A stretch of 6,981 bases of DNA from positions 1 through 6,981 of the forward strand of contig JANZYY010000261.1 in NCBI GenBank assembly GCA_026419705.1, in the 5' to 3' direction. Under the pieces are notes generated by a model that saw nothing but the letters and a program-made list of their open reading frames with translations, searched no databases and was not told the origin of the DNA. The stretch comes from Fischerella sp. (lineage in GTDB: Bacteria > Cyanobacteriota > Cyanobacteriia > Cyanobacteriales > Nostocaceae). Below, piece after piece: positions 1 to 4,938 of this stretch (position 1 is the stretch's first letter; each line of letters begins with the position of its first letter). A program made the translations under genes and the position numbers.

Positions 1-19
1 AGATGTGTATAAGAGACAG
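1..19 (+). other. Tn5 mosaic end (tagmentation adapter remnant)
   Basis: The first 19 bases, AGATGTGTATAAGAGACAG, are identical to the Tn5 transposase mosaic end found in Nextera-type library adapters. A perfect match at the exact start of the sequence is best read as untrimmed adapter rather than cyanobacterial DNA. Genuine genomic sequence probably begins at about position 20. Confidence 0.95.
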
Positions 20-21
20 AT

Positions 22-40
22 CCACTAACCACTAACCACC
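22..40. repeat. Short heptamer tandem repeat CCACTAA
   Basis: Two perfect copies of CCACTAA (22-28 and 29-35) are followed by a partial CCACC. The array overlaps the mazG stop codon (TAG read on the minus strand, 32-34) and continues into its last codons. It resembles the short tandemly repeated heptamers common in gaps of heterocystous cyanobacteria. A related pair lies at 4922-4935. Confidence 0.6.
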
Positions 41-871
41 TTTAGCAAGTTGTGCTTTCGCCTGCTGCCATAGGGTTTCTAACTCTTCCAAAGAGTAATC
101 GGAAAGAGGGCGATCGGCAAATGCTTCCATTTTTTGTAACCTTTGAATAAAGCGTTGATTTGTTCCTTGCAATGCTTCGCTGGGGTCAAGATGATACCAA
201 CGGGCGATCTGGAGAACAGAAAATAGCAAATCCCCTAACTCTGCTTGTTGTTGTTCTGGTGTTTCATGGGCTAAAGCGTGCTGAAACTCTTGTAACTCCT
301 CGTGAAACTTGTCCCAAACCCCGTCAATATTTTCCCACTCAAACCCAAATGCAGCTGCCTTTTGGGAAATTTTCATTGTTGCCATCAACGGAGGAAGCTT
401 ACGGGCATAGTTACTCAGTTTGGTACTAAGTTTTTGATTTTCTGCGGATGATTCTCCTTTTTCTGCGGCTTTAATCTGTTCCCAGTTTTGTCGTACTTGA
501 TCGATGGACGCGACATGTCGCGTCTCTACACGATCTCCAAATACATGTGGATGGCGGCGAATCAATTTTTGGGCAATACCTTCCGCTACTTCCTTGAGAG
601 AAAATTGCCCGTACTCATGAGCAATTTGGGCTTGCAAGACAACTTGTAAGAGTAAATCCCCCAATTCTTCAGCGATCGCTTCTCGATCTCCACTTTTGAT
701 TGCATCTACCACTTCATAAGCTTCTTCAATCACGTAGGGTGTTAGGGTTTGGGGAGTTTGCGCCAAATCCCACGGACAACCCCCTTGGGGCGATCGCAAC
801 TTTGCCACCACATCTATTAATTCTTGTAATGCCGTTAAGGTATCTGCATTTGATTTTTGAAGATTAGACAT
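32..871 (-). CDS. mazG: Nucleoside triphosphate pyrophosphohydrolase MazG
   Basis: MazG hydrolyses (d)NTPs to the monophosphate and pyrophosphate in the cytoplasm, which is thought to cleanse the nucleotide pool. At 279 aa the protein matches full-length two-domain MazG (about 260-280 aa). The N-terminal domain has the family hallmark G30-GCPWD followed by EE-x2-E (E49, E50, E53) and E69-x2-D72, the Mg-binding acidic residues. HPHVFGD at 107-113 and NWEQIKAAEK at 129-138 are also typical. The second domain repeats the pattern (KISQKAAAFGFEW at 167-179, then E191, E192, E195, E211, D214). Residues 115-122 are encoded exactly by a palindromic repeat also found upstream of phnD, in the variable linker between FGD and the conserved NWEQ. 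The start is the ATG at 871; the Shine-Dalgarno is weak. The stop overlaps the heptamer repeat at the contig edge. The family call is very secure; its physiological substrate is not shown by sequence. Confidence 0.96.
   Translation of the reverse strand: MSNLQKSNADTLTALQELIDVVAKLRSPQGGCPWDLAQTPQTLTPYVIEEAYEVVDAIKSGDREAIAEELGDLLLQVVLQAQIAHEYGQFSLKEVAEGIAQKLIRRHPHVFGDRVETRHVASIDQVRQNWEQIKAAEKGESSAENQKLSTKLSNYARKLPPLMATMKISQKAAAFGFEWENIDGVWDKFHEELQEFQHALAHETPEQQQAELGDLLFSVLQIARWYHLDPSEALQGTNQRFIQRLQKMEAFADRPLSDYSLEELETLWQQAKAQLAKGG
506..528. repeat. Palindromic dispersed repeat inside mazG (copy 1)
   Basis: The core 507-524 is a perfect 18-bp palindrome, GACGCGACATGTCGCGTC. With its flanks (G at 506, TCTA at 525-528) it matches the 23-bp element at 1800-1822 at 21 positions, differing only in the four central bases (CATG here, GATT there). 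Read on the minus strand with one more base it supplies eight codons of mazG (VETRHVAS, residues 115-122) without breaking the frame. Confidence 0.85.
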
Positions 872-926
872 ATATTTACTTGAAAATAACGGCTGAGTTT
901 GTGTGTTTGTGAATTTGTGTTTGATT

Positions 927-953
927 AACCACTAAGACACCAAGGCACTAAGG
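927..953. repeat. Degenerate CACTAA-type repeat between mazG and DUF2227 gene
   Basis: This stretch contains CCACTAAG and GGCACTAAGG, with ACTAAG repeated at 931-936 and 947-952. It resembles the CCACTAA heptamers at 22-40 and 4922-4935 and sits in the 97-bp gap between two minus-strand genes. Just beside it (about 899-923) is a G/T-rich run with repeated TTTGTG. No gene, terminator or promoter is evident in this gap. Confidence 0.4.
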
Positions 954-968
954 AAATGCCTGAATGAC

Positions 969-1577
969 TTACTGCTTTCTTCGGCTTACCTTTTTTGCTT
1001 TGGTTCTTCTCGACGGAGTAGTTGTAGGTTTACGTTTCTTAATTTTGCCACTAGGTAGCAAAGCGCGAATGCCTCGCTTTTGCAGGCGCTTGTATGCCGA
1101 ACTACTCCAATCACTTAGAGAATGGCTCATTGCACCTAGTTCTAAGCCTAAAAATAGTGCTAGAAATTCAGTGCTGTAATTTGTAAGTGATCGCCCTACA
1201 GTTTCACTCCACACTCGCCAACTCCACGACTGGTTTCCCAGCTTTTGGGCGATCGCTAAACTGAAGATTGCCACTATTACTGCGATGCTGCTGAGATAAA
1301 GCACTCGTAATGTTGTGCCGATAATTGGACCGTGGGATAAGAAGGAACGATGACGCAAGCTTTTTTGATAAGGAATCCAAATCCAACGCAATAAACCCCA
1401 GCGTTGGTATTGACGGGAGTAGATATCCAAGTCAGGCCCAAACATCAGCCCCCCAAACATAAATCCACCTGCCACCAATAAAGTGAGGTTGCCGCTCTTG
1501 GTGTGAACAAAAGTGACTCCAGCGATGAATGGCAAAGCCCATAAAGTTATGCGATCGTGTGTGCGACCAGAGGGCAT
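969..1577 (-). CDS. DUF2227-type putative metal-binding membrane protein
   Basis: This 202-aa protein matches what I know of the DUF2227 'metal-binding protein' family common in cyanobacteria; its biochemical role is not established. The N terminus MPSGRTHDRITL carries H7-D8. Further candidate metal ligands follow in GPDLDI (D49, D51), RHRSFLSHGP (H76, H82) and LELGAMSHSLSDW (E146, H152, D156). This His/Asp spacing recalls membrane-bound metal-dependent hydrolases of the YdjM type. Hydrophobic stretches at about 31-48, 92-110 and 137-151 suggest membrane association. The C terminus (about 174-202) is a strongly basic Lys/Arg tail. The start is the ATG at 1577; no strong Shine-Dalgarno precedes it. 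It lies 97 bp upstream of mazG on the same strand and diverges from the tRNA gene. The family call is fairly secure; enzymatic activity is inference only. Confidence 0.82.
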   Translation of the reverse strand: MPSGRTHDRITLWALPFIAGVTFVHTKSGNLTLLVAGGFMFGGLMFGPDLDIYSRQYQRWGLLRWIWIPYQKSLRHRSFLSHGPIIGTTLRVLYLSSIAVIVAIFSLAIAQKLGNQSWSWRVWSETVGRSLTNYSTEFLALFLGLELGAMSHSLSDWSSSAYKRLQKRGIRALLPSGKIKKRKPTTTPSRRTKAKKVSRRKQ

Positions 1578-1637
1578 TGAGAATGAGCAAAATTTCCAAA
1601 TATTTTCCCAAAAATACTAGCGCGATTGGGGGAACTT

Positions 1638-1646
1638 TGCTATACT
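1638..1646 (+). promoter_or_regulatory. Extended -10 promoter element for tRNA-Val
   Basis: TGCTATACT fits an extended -10 (TG-N-TATACT) ending 17 bp before the first base of the tRNA, a suitable distance for a short 5' leader. No good -35 hexamer is seen at 16-18 bp upstream, which extended -10 promoters can tolerate. Assigned by pattern only. Confidence 0.55.
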
Positions 1647-1663
1647 GATTTCTTGTGTACAGC

Positions 1664-1736
<73 letters not shown>

Positions 1737-1799
1737 CTTATGTCAGTGTGACTGAGTTATACAATATACAATTCCATAAAATCTCAATGCAGACAGCAG

Positions 1800-1822
1800 G
1801 GACGCGAGATTTCGCGTCTCTA
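1800..1822. repeat. Palindromic dispersed repeat upstream of phnD (copy 2)
   Basis: GACGCGA (1801-1807) and TCGCGTC (1812-1818) form a perfect 7-bp stem with loop GATT, followed by TCTA. It matches the element inside mazG (506-528) except for the central four bases. It lies between tRNA-Val and phnD, about 66 bp upstream of the candidate phnD -10. No T-tract follows, so it does not look like an intrinsic terminator. Confidence 0.8.
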
Positions 1823-1887
1823 ATTGTTGCAACTTTTTACACAATTGATCTTGACTTTTATTATCAAAAAGTCTAATGTTTTAACAC

Positions 1888-1893
1888 TATAAT
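1888..1893 (+). promoter_or_regulatory. Candidate -10 element for the phnDCE operon
   Basis: A consensus TATAAT lies 51 bp upstream of the phnD ATG. There is no matching -35 hexamer at normal spacing; the nearest TTGACT, at 1851-1856, is 31 bp away. A good -10 without a -35 is what an activator-dependent promoter would look like, for example one under PhoB/SphR control. However, I could not align a convincing cyanobacterial Pho box (tandem CTTAACCT-like octamers at 11-bp spacing) in the AT-rich stretch upstream. Confidence 0.45.
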
Positions 1894-1944
1894 TGAAATA
1901 AATTTGCAAAAAACCTCATAAAAATTCCTAATGGAGAGTCAGAA

Positions 1945-2949
1945 ATGAAAGTCGGTATCAAGGGTGTGCTGGGTGCTGGTGTCGCATTAGTAGCATTTAT
2001 GAGTTTAGCGGTTAACTTGGTAGGCTGTACGCAGGCTGAAAATGCCAAAGTCGATACCGAACAACAGGCGCAAAACTCGCTGGAGCAAACTGAGGCACAA
2101 CAGGTACAGCAGACAACAACACCGACTAGTTTAAAAATAGCCTTCCCCACTCGTAAAGATTCCACAGACTTGGAAACTAAGGTGGATGCAGTAAACAAGT
2201 TTTTATCTAAAGAATTAGGAATGCCAGTTGAGGCCAAGATAGGCGATGACGCTGCGGCGGTGGAAGCTTTGAGAGCAAATCAAGTGGATGTGGCTTTTTT
2301 AAGTAGCAAACCTGCTTTGAAAGCCGAAGAATTGGCAAATGCTCGGTTGTATTTAGCGGAAGTACGTCCCAATTACTCTGGAAAACAAACCTATCGTTCG
2401 GTAATAGTTGTTCGCAAAGATAGCCCCCTCCAAAGCAAGTCCTCAGCAAAAGCAACTTTGGAACAACTGCGGGGTAAAAAAATGGCTTTTACTTCCCCCA
2501 CTTCTACTTCTGGGTTTGTATTCCCAGTCAGTGTCTTAGTTAAAGAAGGACTTGTGCCTGATAGCGATCGCTTAGATCAATTCTTTGCTCGAGTCACATA
2601 TGGTGGCGACTACAGCAAAGCATTACAAGCTGTACTGCGCGGTCAAGCGGATGCAGCAGCAGTATCAGAATATGCTCTGTTTCCACCGTATGTTTCCGAG
2701 ACAGAAAAGAATCAATTGCGGGTTTTGCATGGAATCCCAGGAGTTCCAGCCCATGGGGTTGCTATTGATGATGATGTACCGCAACAAATGCGAGAGAAAA
2801 TTATTAGCGCTATGTTGAAATTGAATCAGCCAGAAAATAACCAACTTTTACGCGACTTGTATAACTCTACTGAGTTAGTAGAAGTCGATCATAATACTCA
2901 TTTACAACCACTACGTGATGCCCTCAAAGTAGCAGAAAAGAAATCCTAA
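1945..2949 (+). CDS. phnD: Phosphonate/phosphite-type ABC transporter substrate-binding lipoprotein
   Basis: This 334-aa protein is the solute receptor of the importer encoded with the next two genes. Residues 1-28 are a lipoprotein signal peptide: K2/K6, hydrophobic core 8-26, lipobox LVGC with the acylated Cys at 28. The mature protein should be anchored on the outer face of the inner membrane. A flexible Gln/Glu-rich linker (about 29-61) leads into the PhnD-type periplasmic-binding fold beginning SLKIAFPT (62-69). Family signatures include LRANQVDVAFLSS (109-121), TSPTSTSGFVFP (183-194, where STSG is the expected oxyanion-binding loop), GGDYSKALQAVLRGQADAAAV (220-240) and GVPAHGVAI further on. 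Many PhnD homologues have a GSH motif where this one has GGDY (220-223). The ATG at 1945 is preceded by GGAGAG at 1933-1938, six bases away. phnC follows after 39 bp. Phosphonate, phosphite, hypophosphite or a phosphate ester could be the ligand; sequence alone does not decide. Confidence 0.9.
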   Translation: MKVGIKGVLGAGVALVAFMSLAVNLVGCTQAENAKVDTEQQAQNSLEQTEAQQVQQTTTPTSLKIAFPTRKDSTDLETKVDAVNKFLSKELGMPVEAKIGDDAAAVEALRANQVDVAFLSSKPALKAEELANARLYLAEVRPNYSGKQTYRSVIVVRKDSPLQSKSSAKATLEQLRGKKMAFTSPTSTSGFVFPVSVLVKEGLVPDSDRLDQFFARVTYGGDYSKALQAVLRGQADAAAVSEYALFPPYVSETEKNQLRVLHGIPGVPAHGVAIDDDVPQQMREKIISAMLKLNQPENNQLLRDLYNSTELVEVDHNTHLQPLRDALKVAEKKS

Positions 2950-2988
2950 TTTTACGTGTATGAGAGGAAATTAAACAGCTAGCAGGTT

Positions 2989-3747
2989 ATGACTGAGGCC
3001 GTCATTGAGTGTCATGGAGTCAAAACGACTTACACTGCGTCCCTAAACCGTCCTATTCTCAACGGTATCAATTGCCAGATTTGCCGGGGTGAGTTTGTCG
3101 TTTTACTAGGACTCAATGGCGCAGGTAAGTCTACTTTACTGCGATCGCTTGTTGGGTTAGTGCCATTTCATCAGGGAAGCATCTACATTAATGGTGTGGC
3201 AGTCACTCCTCGCACACTGCCACAAATTCGGCGTAACATCAGCATGTTGTTTCAAGGTGGCGGACTGATTCGTCAACTATCGGCAATTGACAATGTGTTG
3301 TGCGGACGTCTTGGTGCGAGGACGACTTGGCAAACACTGTTTGGATTTCCGAAAAGCGATCGCCGTCAAGCGTTGAAACTTTTAGAAGAGCTGGGTTTAA
3401 AAGAACAGGCCTATCAAAAAACAACTCAACTCAGCGGCGGACAACAGCAAAGGGTAGCGATCGCCAGAGCTTTAATTCAATCTCCGCAGATCCTTCTGGC
3501 TGATGAACCGATTACAGGTCTAGATGTAATGGCCTGCAAACAAGTGATGAATATTTTATCTAAATTACATTCCCAGCAAGGTATGACTATTGTGGCGGTT
3601 TTGCACGATCTGGGCATAGCAGCAGAATATGCCCAACGCGCGATCGTCTTGGATGCTGGACGTATCGTTTATGACGGCCCTTGTAACAATCTCCAAGCTC
3701 AATTTTCCCAGTTAAAGTCAGCGAATAGAATCAATTACAAACTGTAA
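2989..3747 (+). CDS. phnC: Phosphonate-type ABC transporter ATP-binding protein
   Basis: This 252-aa cytoplasmic ATPase powers the PhnD/PhnE importer. All nucleotide-binding motifs are intact: Walker A GLNGAGKST (41-49), Q-loop Q89, ABC signature LSGGQQQR (148-155), Walker B ILLADE (168-173, catalytic E173), D-loop GLD (177-179) and switch histidine H206. Length and the region LIRQLSAIDNVLCGRLG (93-109) match PhnC, whose family shows the same 'VL.GRLG' element. The gene starts 39 bp after phnD, in the order D-C-E. Its Shine-Dalgarno is poor: AGG at 2984-2986 is too close to the ATG, and GAGAGG at 2962-2967 is about 21 bases away. Translation may therefore rely on low SD dependence, which is common in cyanobacteria. 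The stop codon lies within an 8-bp-stem hairpin (3732-3750). The PhnC-type call is strong; as for phnD, the transported substrate is not determined. Confidence 0.93.
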   Translation: MTEAVIECHGVKTTYTASLNRPILNGINCQICRGEFVVLLGLNGAGKSTLLRSLVGLVPFHQGSIYINGVAVTPRTLPQIRRNISMLFQGGGLIRQLSAIDNVLCGRLGARTTWQTLFGFPKSDRRQALKLLEELGLKEQAYQKTTQLSGGQQQRVAIARALIQSPQILLADEPITGLDVMACKQVMNILSKLHSQQGMTIVAVLHDLGIAAEYAQRAIVLDAGRIVYDGPCNNLQAQFSQLKSANRINYKL

Positions 3748-3750
3748 TTG
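3732..3750 (+). promoter_or_regulatory. Hairpin spanning the phnC stop codon
   Basis: CAATTACA (3732-3739) and TGTAATTG (3743-3750) are perfect inverted repeats separated by AAC. The phnC stop TAA (3745-3747) is inside the right arm. The stem is AT-rich and is not followed by a T-tract, so it is a poor intrinsic terminator. It could modulate read-through into phnE or protect the phnDC transcript. The role is inference. Confidence 0.4.
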
Positions 3751-3753
3751 CAG

Positions 3754-3767
3754 ATTGGTGATTGGGG
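3754..3767. repeat. Heptamer repeat ATTGGTG-ATTGGGG
   Basis: Two adjacent heptamers, ATTGGTG and ATTGGGG, differ at one base. The ATTGGGG/CCCCAAT heptamer is a known type of short tandemly repeated sequence in heterocystous cyanobacteria. It sits in the 127-bp gap between phnC and phnE, next to the hairpin at the phnC stop. The remainder of that gap (about 3815-3870) is very AT-rich, with repeated TTAATT. Confidence 0.5.
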
Positions 3768-3874
3768 AAGAGGTAGTTTTATTCTACATTACCGACTGAG
3801 GGTGAATTCACATGAAATGTAATTAATTATTAATTGTTTATTTTTAATTTTTTAGTCTCTCATTTTCAATTCAA

Positions 3875-4663
3875 ATGAAGCATTTTGCTAGTCTCTGGAA
3901 ACGCTTTGCTTGGGTGAATCGCTTACTCATTTTCTGCCTTGTAATTGTAGTTTATGTTTGGGCATTGCAAGGTCTGCAAGTCGATTTTGAACTAATCAAG
4001 AATAGTTGGCCGCACGTCATCGACTTTATCTCCAGATTATTTCCACCGGATCTAAAAGTATTTGATATAGCAATGAAGGCATTGATTGAGACAGTACAAA
4101 TGTCTCTGTGGGGAACAACCCTCGGCGCAATTTTTTCTTTGCCAATCGCTATTGGTAGTACCAGCAATATTTCCCCTGTTTGGCTGCGATGGTTGGCTAA
4201 TTTCCTACAAAATGCAGTGCGTTCTGTTCCTTCAATTATTTTAGGTTTAATTTTTGTGGCAGCAACTGGACTGGGCGCACCCGCTGGCACTTTAGCTTTG
4301 AGCATCTATACAATTGGCTACCTTGCTAAATTTTATCAGCAAGCGATCGAAGCAGTTGACCCTCGTTCAATAGAATTTTTACAAGTAACAGGTGCATCCA
4401 GATTACAAATAGCACAATACGGTATTTTGCCCCAAGTCCTACCATTAGGATTGGGTTATACATTGTGGATGTTTGAGTATAATATTCGCGCTGCTTCAGT
4501 ATTAGGCGTAGTAGGAGCCGGTGGTATAGGCTTTCAGTTGAAAAGTTATATAGACGGCTTTGAATACAACAAAGCTACAACCATGATGCTGGTGTTGTTG
4601 ATAGTTGTGACTGCGATAGATGCCTTTAGCAGCCAATTACGCAAACGGCTTGATTCTATGTAG
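3875..4663 (+). CDS. phnE: Phosphonate-type ABC transporter permease
   Basis: This 262-aa inner-membrane permease forms the translocation path used with PhnD and PhnC. Hydrophobic segments are visible at about 16-34, 70-94, 113-132, 137-152, 205-218 and 235-250, consistent with a six-helix MetI-type fold. The EAA loop that docks on the ATPase is clear: QAIEAVDPRSIEFLQVTGAS, then ILPQ (E159, A160, G173, I184, L185, P186). RSVPSIILGLIFV (116-128) and GVVGAGGIGF are strong PhnE signatures. The length matches the family. The ATG at 3875 is the only plausible start, since an in-frame TAA lies at 3845-3847 with no ATG between. No Shine-Dalgarno precedes it (CATTTTCAATTCAA). The 127-bp gap after phnC is long for an operon, but strand and function make co-transcription likely. 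Permease call strong; substrate open. Confidence 0.92.
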   Translation: MKHFASLWKRFAWVNRLLIFCLVIVVYVWALQGLQVDFELIKNSWPHVIDFISRLFPPDLKVFDIAMKALIETVQMSLWGTTLGAIFSLPIAIGSTSNISPVWLRWLANFLQNAVRSVPSIILGLIFVAATGLGAPAGTLALSIYTIGYLAKFYQQAIEAVDPRSIEFLQVTGASRLQIAQYGILPQVLPLGLGYTLWMFEYNIRAASVLGVVGAGGIGFQLKSYIDGFEYNKATTMMLVLLIVVTAIDAFSSQLRKRLDSM

Positions 4664-4688
4664 AAACAACTAATACTGATTCCCTTTA

Positions 4689-4708
4689 ACGGTGAAACAC
4701 GGTGAAAC
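4689..4708. repeat. Perfect 10-bp tandem duplication after phnE
   Basis: ACGGTGAAAC occurs twice in perfect tandem (4689-4698 and 4699-4708), 25 bp after the phnE stop. It has no dyad symmetry of its own and no T-tract, so it does not look like a terminator. It may be a simple replication-slippage duplication. Confidence 0.7.
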
Positions 4709-4768
4709 ATATTTAGATACACCCAAGCAGCTAGTACTCCACCAAACCAAAATTGCTGGGTAAGTATT

Positions 4769-4810
4769 GTTTGTAGTTAGCGCTTCAGCGCGAAAGCGCC
4801 AACTATAAAC
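4769..4810. repeat. Long palindromic dispersed repeat between convergent phnE and DUF4336 gene
   Basis: The left arm 4769-4785 (GTTTGTAGTTAGCGCTT) pairs with the right arm 4794-4810 (AAGCGCCAACTATAAAC) as a 17-bp stem with one A/C mismatch and one G-T wobble, around an 8-base loop, CAGCGCGA. The motif resembles the AGCGCTT/AAGCGC palindromes dispersed through Nostoc-type genomes. It lies midway in the gap between two convergent genes. It lacks a T-tract on either strand, so a role as bidirectional terminator is possible but not supported by classical criteria. The rest of the 4664-4938 gap holds short repeats and no gene that I can support. Confidence 0.7.
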
Positions 4811-4921
4811 CCCGCAAAGTTGCTTTGGCAAACCACTAGAGAGAATATTTGTATCAAAATAAAAAAATGCGACAAATATACCAGGATGTGTAGCAAACAT
4901 TTATTAGGAATCAAATCGGAA

Positions 4922-4935
4922 CCACTAACCACGAA
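4922..4935. repeat. CCACTAA/CCACGAA heptamer pair
   Basis: CCACTAA and CCACGAA are adjacent, just downstream of the 3' end of the DUF4336 gene (stop at 4939-4941). The mazG 3' end at 22-40 has the same heptamer in the same relation to its gene. Confidence 0.5.
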
Positions 4936-4938
4936 CTA

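Noticed and set aside
1..40. Genomic transposon end at the left edge
   Set aside because: The match is the hyperactive Tn5 mosaic end used in library adapters, sits exactly at base 1, and no transposase gene or target duplication is present.
160..429. Plus-strand open frame opposite mazG
   Set aside because: It lies wholly antisense to a conserved gene, resembles no family I know and is a shadow of the mazG frame. The same applies to plus-strand frames opposite the DUF4336 gene (such as 5113-5532).
1743..1755. Terminator after tRNA-Val
   Set aside because: The TCAGT-GTG-ACTGA hairpin has only five base pairs and no following T-tract.
1823..1887. Pho box upstream of phnD
   Set aside because: I searched for tandem CTTAACCT-like octamers at 11-bp spacing. 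Only single weak matches such as TTTAACAC at 1880-1887 appear, with no repeat in register.
1931..1948. A five-codon reading frame (MESQK) overlapping the phnD start as ATGA
   Set aside because: Its first codons are the phnD Shine-Dalgarno itself and it has no ribosome site of its own, so it is most likely chance.
3773..3787. Possible NtcA site upstream of phnE (GTA...TAC)
   Set aside because: The spacer is nine bases; NtcA sites need GTA-N8-TAC, and no suitable -10 follows at the usual distance.
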